Shown here: positions 12,510-25,762 of the stretch, in pieces | Layout of the letters: each line of letters begins with the position of its first letter | How positions within the stretch are numbered: the stretch's first letter is position 1 | DNA from: Dissophora ornata | Lineage: Eukaryota > Mortierellomycota > Mortierellomycetes > Mortierellales > Mortierellaceae | Direction of reading: 5' to 3' | Length of the DNA stretch: 64,000 nucleotides | Assembly (NCBI GenBank): GCA_025201705.1 | Contig: MU616584.1 | Location: forward strand, 1-64,000 | Translations under genes and position numbers: made by a program | The notes under the pieces: generated by a model | What the model was told of the DNA's origin: nothing | Database searches by the model: none | The model's input: only the letters and a program-made list of their open reading frames with translations

Positions 12510-14957
12510 TTGAAGCTCTTGTTGGTCGCTCAGAAGAAACTCTTGATGCAGTCGCGCCGCCATCTGCTCGTCCGTTTCGAATATCGGAGTTTGATAGCCA
12601 CCGCTGATGCTACCATCGCTGTCGCTAATCCTGTTGCCGCTGTGATTGTTGCCACTACGTGAGTTGGATGTTTGGCTCTGTGATCTCTGGATTCTCTGGG
12701 CTTCTTCATCTTCTTCCTGTTGCTGCAGCAGCAAGGCAAGAGCGAAGCTATAGTTCAGAGGTATAGTAGAGCAATATTAGAAATAAAGAAGAAAATTCCG
12801 CCTCAAAACATTTCCACAGTACATACTCTTCGTCTCCACCGCCATCACCCTGAGCAGAATGCTGAGATTCGATAGGTTGGTTGTTGCGGACATAATCGCC
12901 AACCTCAAGGGTGCCATGCCTGAATAGCCCATCCAAGAAATCACCCGCGCCGTCGACATCCACCAGCGACTCCCAGACGATGGACTGTTCATGGGCCAAG
13001 CTCTGGTCCGTGACGAGGGTATAAAGGTTTCCGTCCATCGGGTTCTTGAAGAGTGTGCAGAACTAGAGCGTAATGTTCGCGCATGGAGTGAGAAGCAAGC
13101 ACACGGTAAGATGCAAATCAGATAAACGCAGAACCACCCAAAGCATGACCTCTAGCTTACGTGGTTATTCCTGAAAAATGCACAGAGATGTCCCTCGGGC
13201 AGACTCTCCTGTAGGACGTGCAGACCATAATGCGTCAACTGCGTCTTGGTCATGTTCATGAATTCTTGCACCACTAGGGCATGTGCGATCTTCTCGTTCT
13301 GCAGCAGCGCTTCCTGCGCGCTTACGCTGCTACTCTGTGAAGCATGGTTCGATGGCGAGATAGGTGCGACACGGCCTCTGAAGTCCTCCACCACCAATCC
13401 GCCGCCTGCATCATCGCCGCTTACAATACACTCGACTGCCTTGTTGTAGCTTGTGATCCCCGCAGGACCGTCTACGAGCGCGAACATTGCTGCGTCAATA
13501 ACAGGGCTCACGACCCAGCCATGAACGAGTTCGACGCCGAATGTATGGAAGAGTCCTAGCTCGGCAGTGGGCTCGAATCCTCGGATCGATTTGAAGTAAA
13601 CGTTGACATCGAGACCATGCTCCAGATGCGGGAGAAGTCGCAATGCCGACTCAATCTCGAAGCGCGATTTTGCTTTTTCAGATTCGACTCTCTCGCCAGT
13701 GCGCGGAGTTGTTGAAGACGACATGGACGAAGCATTGGTGACCGAGGGGTCGTCGTTCAGCAGGTAATCCGCAAGCAATTCCAACAGGTGGTCATATCCG
13801 ATTGTGGGTCGATCATATGGACGTATAGCGACTTTGCCCTGAAGTATGAGCGTATTGCATAGCGCGAGCAATGGGCACGGTCCATTTTCTGCCAAGACAA
13901 AAAAAGTTAATAAGCACTTCTTTTTGATACAAGGAATTCGACCGAATTTCCGGTGTGGTTCTCTGCCACGTACCATTTTGAGTAATGATTTTGATCCGTT
14001 TCTCGATCCCTGTTGCAGGGTCAATCCAGTCAACTGGCTTTAGGACATATTGATTCATAGGCTCCACATCTCTGAGAGGTGGAATGTTCGTCCTGACCTG
14101 CGCAGCTTCCGCTGATGTCGACGATGCTGCTGCTGATAGTGATAATGATGGCGACGGTGAGGCTACTACTGCCTGTGTCGAGGGAAGTGGCCGCTCTGGC
14201 AGTGCTGGAGCCAGAATGTGGGCAGAAACTATAGACGGTAGCTCTTCAACTTGGACATACGCAGGAGGTGGAGGCAAGTCTGGAGGAGAGTCTGGTGCTG
14301 TTGTGGATTCCAAAGGCGTATTCATAGCGCCGGCAACGGCAGAATTTAGAGCCGCGCCAGTCGAGATAGCAGTAACAGAGAAAGGATCCTCATCCCGAAA
14401 GTTTACATCACGAGCAGATGTTGTTGTGGTGTTCGGCGGAGGCGATACAGTGGGGCTTCGTCTGAATGGGTTGGATGAGTTTGAAGATGTGAAGAGACGT
14501 GGGTCTGCATGCGGGTTGACGATATCGGCAATTGACGTCGCAGGCATCTCTTCCGCTTGTGATGTATCCTGAAGCTGTTGCGGGTGATCGTTTCGCCAGT
14601 TTTGATTGTCCTGCTTTTGTAGACGTTGAGAGGAGAAATAAGAGGTGTGTTCAATGCGTGGCATCCCAAACACGGCGAGGGAATATCTGTTTTCTGGGCT
14701 GTTTGGGCTGTGTTTTTTGTTCATACCTTGTTGCCAAGACCCGTGCTGTTCTCGGCTTTGTCTTTTCCTCCGATCGCTGGGGACAGAAACGTGGCGGACG
14801 ACGCACTGACAGAATAATCGTTTCTGCTCTCAGAACCCACCGTTTCTTCAGCTCCGCTGTTCTGTCTCGCTGTGGCACTGGCGGCGCGAGAGGTAGGCGA
14901 GCCGGGCTCCAGGCGGTCGACTGCTGGCAGGTCGTCCTCGTTCTTCTTATCGTTCAT
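12210..14957 (-). CDS. MINDY-family (MINDY-1/2, FAM63) Lys48-linkage deubiquitinase
   Basis: Five exons on the minus strand, 14957-14727, 14610-13974, 13888-13161, 13062-12827 and 12747-12210, give 789 residues. Residues 1-270 are disordered and Ser/Pro/Ala-rich. The catalytic domain follows. It starts at VDWIDP and has the active-site motif ENGPCPLLALCN, with the nucleophile predicted at Cys294 (its codon lies just after intron 2). The catalytic histidine lies in LVHGWVVSP (His412), and the block FRNNHFCTLFK (over intron 3) is conserved. Exon 5 begins with DFALALLLQQQEE, the ubiquitin-interacting-type helix expected after the domain. A CAG/CAA run and a C-terminal CIIS, a possible prenylation box, end the protein. 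Family role: trimming of Lys48-linked ubiquitin chains in the cytosol. ATG 14957 is the first ATG in frame; only a TTG lies upstream. Confidence 0.93.
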
Positions 14958-15368
14958 CGCGGCCAGCCTTTTTGATGTATTCCTTCGACTCTGGGCTCTA
15001 TCGCGGCTGTTGTGTTGACGGTAGCTGTATTGTTGTTTTTTGCTGGTGCTGTTTGTGTACAATGTGCGCTCCTTCGAGCAGAGTGGGTGACCAATTCAGA
15101 GTAGTTGAGATGAAAGCAATGCTGTGAATGGGAGCGGCGAGAGAAGGCTACGAATGGCCAGGAGAGAATGTGTAGCAAGGGGTGATGGGGGAGACAAGAA
15201 AGAGAGAGAAGGGTGGCAAGCCTGCAAGGGGGGGCGAAGTGCTCCATCGCACTGCACTGACGCGTGTATATCGACCGTCGTCGTGGCGTGTTTCTTTTTT
15301 TTTTAAATTGTCATTCTCCAAACGGTGACACAAGGGTGCTTTCGCCTTTATAAAAGCCATGGTTCTAT
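14958..15368. other. Spacer between MINDY and Dia2/Pof3-like genes
   Basis: Holds the promoter of the minus-strand MINDY gene and the 3' end of the upstream F-box gene. No gene of its own seen. Confidence 0.6.
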
Positions 15369-17641
15369 CTAACGGTGCGTCCGATGGAATAGGAACGAGA
15401 CGCGTGTGTTGTCTCCAAGAACCGCTCTTGCACGCTCCACAGCATCCACACTCACAGCCGGGCAGTCGTCGAGGCAGATGCGCTCCAGTCCCCGTCCGCG
15501 CTCGTTGACCACCGCCATGAGTCCGATCCCAGTCACCTGTCCAGAGTTGGCAAAATGCAGTGCTTCAATCTTGGGGCAATAGTCCTTGATGTCCAGCATC
15601 AATTTGTCAGAGACACTCCCATATCCTGCACAATCTAGGCGACAGAGTTCTCTGCCGCTGCTAGCCACTGCTTGCCGCAGGCCCACCTCGCTCACGCGGC
15701 CGCACTTATTCAGTATAAGCGTGTGAAGGCGTCGCAGTGGATGGCTGCTCAGAAATGAAAGCCCTTCCGATGTGAGATATGGAGAAGAGCTAAGGTCGAG
15801 CATCCGGAGTGAGTGCGACCATCCCTGCCGATCCGATTCTGCCTCTGCAGTTCCTGCTGCAATGAGTTGAATCGTTATATCAGAGACACCTTTACATGCG
15901 TTCATCTGCAAGCTCTCCAGATTCGGAATCCCTGCTACCCATCGCTGCACTACAAATGTCGTCGCTGAATCCCCTGATGTCTCGATAGACTCAGTGTAAA
16001 GATGTCTGAGCTGCGTTAATTGACAGATATTTTCGAGCGCCTCGATTCCCCGAGGCCTCATAGTCCGGATATCGAGGGTGATGAGATTGGGGAACCTGGA
16101 CACTAATGCATCGATTCCTTCCTTTGCGAACTGTGCCTCCCATCTGCCAATGACCAACTTTTTCATATTCGGCAAAGGCACCGTAGAGTTGATCATGACG
16201 CATTCCTCCGTCACTCGGCACTCGGAAATATCCAGCTCCTCGAGCAATGGGCATCTTTTCAGCACCGAAATGACCGATGTATCCATAGCTCCAAAACATC
16301 CGTGAAGATCTAGAGACCGTAGCTTAGGCGTTACAGACCAAAACAGCGACAATTCCTGGTCGTAGATTTTGGAGTTCATCCTGAGTGACAGCGTTTCCAG
16401 CGCAGACGCGCGCTTCAGCCTTGCCAGCTGTGTAAACAGGCCTCCGGAGATTTGTTGCGCACAGCCGAGTCGCAATACCTTGGGCGGAGTGTACTTGACT
16501 AGACTGAGGACGGTCCTATTGGTCACTTTGTTGTTGGGATCATGGTCTGCTAGCATTGGCATGTACAGCGCATGGTGAGGGGTACGGATCTGGGAGGGGG
16601 CTCGTCTGGACAAGTCAATTGAATACCAGAAATGTCGCGCCGAGCCCAAATAACTCATCCACTTTTTACTGATTGTCAGACACCGCACTCGCTCAGTGAA
16701 GCTCAGGGCGCCGAAGACCATCATGATCAATTCGAAAGGTAGCCTTTCCATTGGATCTAATACACAAGTCTCTTTCTGACAAAGGAGAAAATCATCAGAA
16801 CCTGAAATTGGTAGCGTTGCATAATATGATTAGCATACTTGCACTTCACGATACCTTGGTGATTTCTTCCAGTTTGACTTTCATATCGTCAGCTATCCGG
16901 GCCAGTGTCTGATGTACGAAAACCCGTTAGTTTGGTCCTCACTGTACTCATGAGCAATCTGGGGCTCTCTATCGTACCTCGTACTCTTTGCTTCCTTTGT
17001 CGGATCGTTCAGCGCCAGCAATGTATATCTTTGCAGATGACTTGAAGTTTTTCTGCAGTCGCAGTACCTTTCCCGCGCGTAAATAGCCCTAAGTTATGAC
17101 ATAGAGATAGTTCGTTAAAACACAATTGCTGATTGCATTCATTCACATGTGGTAATGACAGCACGTTTATATCCGCAATGTCAACCTTGGGATTCTGAGG
17201 GTGGCTTCGGATCATTGACTTTGCATCTGATAGGGCGTCCTCCGGTCTGCCAAGCTTCTCAAATGACGCCGCCCTGCTGTCCAGGAGGTTGATATCCTTT
17301 GGCGCAATGATCAATGCTCTCGTAAGATATTGAAGAGCGGCGGTAAAGTCCTTTTGAGAGAAGGATTTCCTGGCGAACTGAACGAGGTCATTGACGGGTA
17401 TTTGCTCCCTTAGTGGGACAGTAGCGGCATCACCCGGTAATCCCATCCGAGATTGTACCAACGGCTGTCTAGGCGCCTGTCTTGCAAGCCCAGAGACCAT
17501 ACGGTCGTCGGATGAAGTAGCAGGTCGAGCGTAAGGAGAAGGCCGCTGTTTAGCCGCAAGCCCCGATGCAGCCTTCCCAGCACTCATGCGGACGTCCTTG
17601 TTTGACAATGAGCTCTCCCGATGGTGATTCGTGCTTTGCAT
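15369..17641 (-). CDS. Dia2/Pof3-type F-box protein (TPR, F-box and leucine-rich repeats)
   Basis: Four exons on the minus strand, 17641-17186, 17088-16978, 16908-16855 and 16775-15369, encode 675 residues. Residues 1-80 are a basic Ser/Pro/Ala-rich leader. TPR helices follow at about 84-207 (FARKSFSQKDFTAALQYLTRAL, then GYLRAGKVLRLQKNF across intron 1). An F-box starts at about residue 216 (MERLPFELIMMVFGAL), followed by leucine-rich repeats to the end (such as LRSLDLHGCFG and LEELDISECRV). The order TPR, F-box, LRR is that of budding-yeast Dia2 and fission-yeast Pof3. Those are SCF ubiquitin-ligase receptors that act at replication forks and in genome stability. The start could instead be the in-frame ATG at 17587. 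The exon 1 donor is GTTGAC, less standard, but the frame and the TPR both continue across it. The gene is divergent from TPI with 208 bases between start codons. Confidence 0.85.
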
Positions 17642-17849
17642 GCTACTACTAATGCAGCTGTTGTTGGTGTGAATCAAGATGCGCGATGCGTGTTTATTCT
17701 GTGCGTTTTAAGAGCGGCACGTTGGACAGGGACTGCTTTGACTCGAGATCCCCCCAAGCTCGACCCGCTCTTATTATTGTCGGGTCCATTTTTTCGTCAT
17801 TCCGTACTCTCTTTTCATATCCCCAACACATTCTCTCCTAATTCCAAAC
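17642..17849. promoter_or_regulatory. Divergent promoter shared by F-box gene and TPI
   Basis: Only 208 bases separate the two start codons, so both promoters must lie here or overlap the genes. A pyrimidine-rich run (about 17805-17850) precedes the TPI start, as is common for strongly expressed fungal genes. No clear TATA box seen. Confidence 0.6.
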
Positions 17850-19059
<1,210 letters not shown>

Positions 19060-21441
19060 AGAGAAGCATAAATCCCACTTTTTATCTACAATCCGTCATA
19101 TCAAAGTTACACACTTGTATATAAAGTAAAAACTACACCAACGCCTCTGAACTGTTAGGCGGGTTATTTGAATCGATAAGCCGGTCGATCTTGAAGCGAT
19201 CTGGGGTAGAGATAAACTATATGCTTCTCTGATAAGCGCACCGACTATCGCTGATAAGCGTGTTAAGTAAAAATCGCACAATTCGCCCACGCCAACCAAG
19301 CAAGGAAATAGGTTCATTAGATCATTTTCAGGCACAGGGTTTGACTGGTGAGGCAAACCTCCATTGACACCTCATTGCAGCCACTTTAATGTTCCTTTCA
19401 GCTTAATGTAGGCTCTCATCTTAGTCCCTGGGGGGAGAGGGGGATCCATCATCTACATCCACCAATGTTAACCCAGCATTCGTTATCCCTGCCGGGAATT
19501 GCGAGGTGTATAGCGCACGAGCTGGCTAGCCTCAGAGTCCCGCACGAAAGACAGATCAATTGAAGGCCGTGCAGGAAGCAGAAGCAGGAGGAGATCCATC
19601 CAAAAGCAGGGAGAGATCTAGGACATGATGCAGATCAATATCCGAGATGTGACCATGGCCAGTGACTTAATCGGAGTAGTCGTTGTTTAGAAAGAGAAGA
19701 GCGGTGCTAGCGGTCAAGATTTTCCCTTCCGTTGTCAGTCTGCATATGAACACAACGTTCAACAAGAGAGAATCTGTCTTTGACAGCTACGCGGTTGAAC
19801 ATGGTAGTCGGGCCGTAACGATATAGCGGAAACAAGTACAAAGAGGGCATTATCAACATGCTTGCAGACGGTCGTGGATGGTAAGGATGTGTTACTTCAG
19901 TAATCAAGGATCATGCTCACAAAACGAATGCACCAAAAAAATGCCCGAGTGGGGTCTCTCTCCTGCCGCGTCGCCGTCAATGGCGTGGATTTGAAATTTG
20001 GCGCAGAAGTGCATTGAGCAATTGAGCCAGGGCTGTCTCGAGAGACAGGAGCAAGTCTGACAGAAGCTTTCATCCCGATTTATGGTATCAAGCCTGTTGA
20101 TATGCCGCCATGCCTCCACTATGGGCAGTTTTTTGGTGTAGTTCGGCTATATATAATGGTTGTAGCCTCTGGAGCATTGTTTCCAGACGAACATTGACTC
20201 TCCAGACACTCACAGCCCAGTCCCTTGCTAAACAGTTAACTGTCAAAAATGTCCATTTACTTAGGCGTGGTAGATTCTGCACTCTCTCAGTCAAACTTAT
20301 TCCTGAGACAGGAATATCTGGTTAATAGACCCTTTCCTCCGTTCTCTAACTCCAGGTAATAGTCGTTTTCTTTTGCTTATCATCGCAAGCACACGAAGGA
20401 CACTGTAAAATGTCAAAGAGCGGCACTTGAATGAGATTGGAAAGTTTGAATGGACCTCCTCGTTTCTTCCTTTTTTTTTTCATCTCTGCAGTCGATTGTC
20501 CGGCTCCGAAATAATCCAGGGCAGAGTGAAAAAAAAAGGATAGGTGGTATGAACTGCGCGGAGCTAGGTCCAGGGCGGTTCAAGTGCCGAGGTCTGCCAA
20601 AGAAGCGCAGACACAGTAAGCTTGATCCCGCGAACTACGTGAAGCCAATCAACCGCGATGTCCTTTATTGCAATGCTGAAAGATGTTCTCTACTGAAATC
20701 TACTGCCAAGATCGTTGTGAACGTAGATCTTCAATTTGTATTTGTCCTCCATTTCTAAGGTGGATTCATGCACTGAGAACAATGTTATTGGTAGACTAAC
20801 CCACCTTATTTTGCGATTTCATGGATGGACTACCCGAGATCCAGAGAAACCCACAAACACGAATGTCGCAGATATGCCGGAGAGGACAGGAGGACCAAGG
20901 AGAGGGCCATTAAGATAATATTGGTGACAATCTGCCTTTGAATACATACTCCCCCTTGGTCCCCATCGACTCCTCACTTTCTTACTGCCGCTGCTTTTCT
21001 TCGGCTAAGGCATTTGGAAGGGCTGTTCCCCCCCCCCTTCACGTTTCTTTATCTCCTTTTTATAAACTCTTTTACTACTGCACGACCTCAGCTCAATTAC
21101 TGTCCTTTCTGTCGCGCTATCGTCGCTTGAATCGCAGCGCACAACTGCTATTGCGTTATTATGCATCGCTCTCCCTCAGTGTTTTTTTAAATACTAGAGA
21201 CACAGGATATGGTTGCACTATAAGTCCTGAGGAAGCGAGGACTTCATGTTCCTTTGGGTTTGATCTAGCTTCGACCCATTGCGACTTCCTATTTAAATGA
21301 TCACTGTTCCGAGCATCAGCCTTGTATTCTCTCCCGTATTCCCTGTCTTCATTCTGTCTCTTCGCCATATAACTAGCAGCTCTTTCTCCGCTGCTCACAC
21401 ACTTTTTGTCAGCAGTCATCACCTGACACTCTCTTTCGAAC
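19060..21441. other. Intergenic region between TPI and the first chitin deacetylase
   Basis: About 2.4 kb with only short unconvincing frames on both strands. Poly(C), poly(T) and CT-rich patches (for example 21030-21060) lie toward the deacetylase promoter. I see no gene. Confidence 0.55.
21290..21297 (+). promoter_or_regulatory. TATA-like box of chitin deacetylase gene 1
   Basis: TATTTAAA, 145 bases before the start codon; the second deacetylase has a similar element at a similar distance. Confidence 0.35.
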
Positions 21442-22304
21442 ATGATCAACAAATACCTCGCGGCAGCCGCTGCCTTTGCCATCAGTCTCTCGTCCCTCGG
21501 TCTTTCCTCGCCGATCCCTCTTGGCGCAAACCAACACAGTCCCGAACTGCTGAAACGCGTTCCAGGCGACGTCATTCTTACTTGCACAACCCCCAACTCC
21601 TTTGCTGTCACATTTGATGATGGCCCCAGTCTCTGGACCCATGAGCTGCTCGATTACCTTGCTATCAAGAAGGTCAAGGTGACGTTCTTTGTTAACGGCA
21701 ACAATTACAACTTGATCACGGACCCGCAGTTTGCCTCGGTTGTCAAGCGTGCCTATGATGAGGGCCATCAGATTGGATCGCACACTTGGTCCCATAAGGA
21801 TATCTCTCAACCCTCAACAAATCTTACGAGTGAGATGGGCCAATGTAAGACGCATCTGGAATGTTAAATATTCTCCGCTGTGGCTGTGGCTGTGGCTGTG
21901 ACTAATAATTTTCCACATTCCGATTAAAATTTGCTCTAGTGGATGATGCACTACTCAAGATTTTGAGCGTGCGCCCCGTGTACATGCGTCCTCCATATGG
22001 CAATACCTCTCCAGCAGCGCTTTCTTGGCTCAGGGAACACGGCTACAAAGTCGTGAACTGGAATGTGGACACGAATGACTGGCGGCACCCCTTGGACTTC
22101 AAGGCTGACCTTGAAGGCTACAAACATGTACTTAAGAAGCCTTCTACCAAGGGCAAGTCTTTCATCAGTCTGCAGCATGATGCCGAAAAAGGAACAGCAC
22201 AGGTCTTCTCCAAACTCGCGATTGAGTATGTTTTGAGCAAAGGCTTCAACATCATGCCCGTCGGACAATGCGTCGGCGATACCGAGGGATGGTACAGAAA
22301 GTAA
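21442..22304 (+). CDS. Secreted chitin/polysaccharide deacetylase (NodB, CE4), copy 1
   Basis: Two exons, 21442-21844 and 21940-22304, give 255 residues. Residues 1-22 form a signal peptide (MINKYLAAAAAFAISLSSLG). A dibasic LLKR at 36-39 just before the domain suggests Kex2-type propeptide removal. NodB motifs are complete: TFDDGP (Asp59 base, Asp60 metal ligand), SHTWSH (metal ligands His114 and His118), RPPYG, the Trp/Asp motif NWNVDTNDW, and LQHD. Known role: zinc-type removal of acetyl groups from N-acetylglucosamine in chitin, giving chitosan in the wall, or masking chitin. No carbohydrate-binding module and no GPI signal seen, so it is probably secreted or wall-associated. It lies 1.5 kb from a paralogue with the same layout and one more intron. 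Confidence 0.93.
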
Positions 22305-23835
22305 AGCAAAAAACAAAAGTGAGCACTTGGCGCGAGGCGATGCCACTGGTCTACCAGCAGAAGTCCATATCTGACGTGATTGGAGGATAGCTATGCCAGG
22401 ACTTTCGCCATTTCATTTCTCCGGACCAGAGGGATGCGAAACGCCAATGCAACTCTAGACCCGGATCGTGTGTCGTGCCTCTCTCATTTACACGCATTAA
22501 GTTTGCATTATTGTAGAAATTCTTATATCTCCTTTTGGACGAAATCTGGGTAAACACCACTACCATTTGGACACTACATATCACACTTACCTAGAATATC
22601 TTGTATTTTTCATTTTGTTGTATTCAGCAGTTTAACAATGTTCATCCTTACGTTCTGTTTATTTTTCGACTTTGAGATGTGGTATTATTACATTGCTTTT
22701 TGCCACCCCGTCGACTTTTTATATTTCATCTCTGAGCAAATGCGAAAGACAAACGACATGGAAGAACTAAGCTGCTGGGCCAAACGCTGTGGCGGACGAA
22801 TGTGGCAGAGCAGTGGTTGAGAGGGATGAGGCACTGCGCAGAACCCGTCGTCCATGCCTAGAACGTCGCATTAGGGCTGCATTACAGGGTCTGCAGGTCA
22901 GCCAAAGTCCAGTTTGAAGCATTTGGAAGAAACATAAATATTTTTAGCCATCAAAAGAGATCGCCCTCAATTGGTTACCACATATTGTTGTCGCCTCCGT
23001 ATTTTTAGTGGATCCATCCCTCCTCTCCTGGCGTTTTCGGGCCAATGTGTTGCCATCCGGGTATAGGATACGTTTCGAGGCTGTTCAGCAGTTTTACGTT
23101 TGTGAGCACGGGATAAAAGTAGACAAGCATTTGCATCTGACCTCGCGAGCTAAAAATTGCTGCCTATCACGATAAAGGGAGAACCACCCAACATATTTCT
23201 TTCTTGGAGGGTCTTATGTTCCTGTGGCGACATCGTATACCCTCTTTCTTGTATCCGTCATCAATGAAGGGACAATCTTCTGCACGTCCACATCTCCTAC
23301 ATAGTCTGCTTTCTTCTACGACGGGTATGCTTTCTTCCATGTCCACTTTAAAGGCAAGGAGCAGTAAGGAGATAGATCTGACCTGGCGCAAGTATTTCCT
23401 CGTGCTCATGGCTATGATCAATAATAAGGTTCTTTCCTGCATTGCATTGGATCTTTTTCAAAGAACAAAAATGCTCTCAATTTATATTTTTACAAAAGGA
23501 GTTATACCCGGCCAATGGCTGGTCGGTCGACGGTTTTAATTCTAGCACGTACTCCTAAAAAGCTCGCACAACAACAGAACAATGCTTATGGTGTCCAAGC
23601 GCCGCGTAACATGCTTCAAAGTTTATAGGCACCGCGCCTTGTATGTTGTATTCGCAGCGGCAAGAAGGGCCGGAAAAACAGTATATGAACCTGGGGATTT
23701 CCTAGTTTTGTCGCCCCTCTTTTTTTTCTGCAGAAGTCATCCATCCTCTCCATACACTCAACGCCCACTTACCACCCTCCGTACCCTGTCTCCACTCTTC
23801 TCCTCTCAACCTACTGCCTCTCAATACACATCATA
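22305..23835. other. Spacer between the two chitin deacetylase genes
   Basis: 1.5 kb with no convincing frame; contains the promoter of copy 2 at its right end. Confidence 0.6.
23682..23689 (+). promoter_or_regulatory. TATA-like box of chitin deacetylase gene 2
   Basis: TATATGAA, 147 bases before the start codon, matching the spacing in copy 1. Confidence 0.35.
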
Positions 23836-24963
23836 ATGGCTCCCATTTCTCGTCTGGCCATCATTGCCATGCTCTTCTCTGTAGCATCCGTCAACGCCGC
23901 TCCTGCCCTTGTCCCCATTTCTCCCTCCGCCGATTTGCCAGCCTTCTCGGCTAATGAAGCCTCGACCCCTATCTTACACAAACGCGCGGGTACTACCATT
24001 ATCACCCACTGCTCCAAGCCAGGCACTCTGGCCATGACATTTGACGACGGTCCGTTTAGCTATACAAATGGCCTCCTTGACATTTTGAAGAAAAAGGGTG
24101 TCAAGGCAACCTTCTTCATGAACGGCAACAACTACGGTAACATTAACGACTTTGCCGCCGTTGTCAAGAGGGCTTATAATGAGGGACATCAGATTGCTTC
24201 CCACACTTGGGACCACGCTGACCTCGCCACGCTCAGCAAGGGCAAGATTACCACTGAGATGACCAAGCGTAAGTACTTCGCTGGCTGCTATGAGAAAAAA
24301 AGGCGTTTGTTTTGTCCGCGTCAGTTGTTGTGGAATGCATGCACACATTCCAAGAAAGAGTGGCGAACACAGGGGGACAAAAACGTGTCCCTGTGAATGG
24401 GCGTTGCGCACTATGAAATCTTTCATGCATAAAACAACTTGAACCCTGACGGTCATCCTGCATGCTTTTCGTGTCATTATCAATGCACTCATATAGTCGA
24501 GGCCGCCTTCAAGAAAATCATCGGCGTCCGTCCCGTGTATATGCGCCCGCCATACGGCAGCACGAACGCCTTGGCCCTCAGTACCTTGAGCGGTCTTGGC
24601 TACAAGGTCGTGACCTGGGATGAGGATACTGAAGACTGGCAACGTAAGTGTACGAAACACATACCCAGAAAAAGATTATATTCAGCAATGCTAACCTTGT
24701 CTGTCAAACTGTGGTTTTCTTTTTTTAATGCGATCGTAGACCCTACCGACGTCCTGGCTAGCTATGCTGTCTACGTGAATGTCCTCGGCAAAGCTGGTGA
24801 GGTCAAGAAGAACGGTCACATTTTCTTGGAGCACGATGTCAACCACGACACCGCCCTTCTCTTGGCTCCTAAGGCCATCGATTATGCCCTTAGCAAGGGG
24901 TTCAAGGTCGTCACCGTTGGCACCTGTCTGGGCGTCTCCCAGAAGAACTGGTACAGGTCTTAA
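23836..24963 (+). CDS. Secreted chitin/polysaccharide deacetylase (NodB, CE4), copy 2
   Basis: Three exons, 23836-24268, 24497-24643 and 24740-24963, give 267 residues. A signal peptide spans about residues 1-22 (LAIIAMLFSVASVNAAPA). A short propeptide ends in HKR at 48-50, immediately before the catalytic domain. Motifs: TFDDGP (Asp70 and Asp71), SHTWDH (His123 and His127), RPPYG, TWDEDTEDW and LEHD. It is clearly a paralogue of the gene at 21442. The first intron sits at the equivalent place, after the EM helix that follows the His motif. Copy 2 has an extra intron just after the Trp/Asp motif. Copy 1 encodes that junction without a break, so one copy has lost or the other gained the intron. 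Same predicted role: deacetylation of chitin in the wall. Confidence 0.93.
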
Positions 24964-25762
24964 AAAGCGAACGCGTTCACTTTTTTTTTCTCTTACGGTC
25001 AGGCTACTGTTCATTTATCATCATAGCTCCTGTCATCGAATATATGACTTATGTAACCTATGTAGCGCATTTTCGCTTTGTATCAAACCCACGCTCGCTC
25101 ACCAAACGTAGTTAGCATTAAAAAACGCAGTTGCAAGTGAGAATTTGATTGACGCGTAAATCGCTCTTGTGCTCTTGCGGCACCCTTAAGTGTGTTCCTG
25201 AAAATGCAATGACTTGTTCGCAAATAAGAAGGACAATAATACATCACGGAGGTTTGTGGTGTGGAGAGCATTCACAATAACCATGGTTCTCCATCGGACC
25301 ATGGAGCTATACATGGCCTGACTTTTTTTTGGAAGATGAAGAGTCATGTGATGGAGGCTAGTCTGGCTTATGGCTCTCATTTCACCACCATGTATACCAT
25401 ATGGGCAAAAAAAGAAAAAAAAGTATATTGATAGACTACACCTCCCCACGTTGAGCTGCTATTCGCTCGCCCCAGGAAAGAGAGAGCGAAGAGAGCCGCT
25501 CGTTGTCGTTTGCAGCTATTGTCATCGTCGCCCAAAACCTGAATGCCCATTCATCTTAAACCAAAACTCATCTCTCCACTCATCTCCACACACACACACC
25601 ATCAGAACAGGACTATTACACAAAACAAATAGCAATAGTTTGCCTGAAAAGAACGAACAAGAGGACCGAGCTTTTGAATCTCCATCCAAACCAGTATCAG
25701 CCAACTGATACAGCCCACCACCACCAACGACAGCAAACAAACACGCAAACAACGCATTAGCC
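24964..25762. other. Spacer between deacetylase 2 and the Ral-like GTPase
   Basis: 800 bases with no gene seen; the last 200 bases are rich in CA and A runs, as in a fungal 5' leader. Confidence 0.6.
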
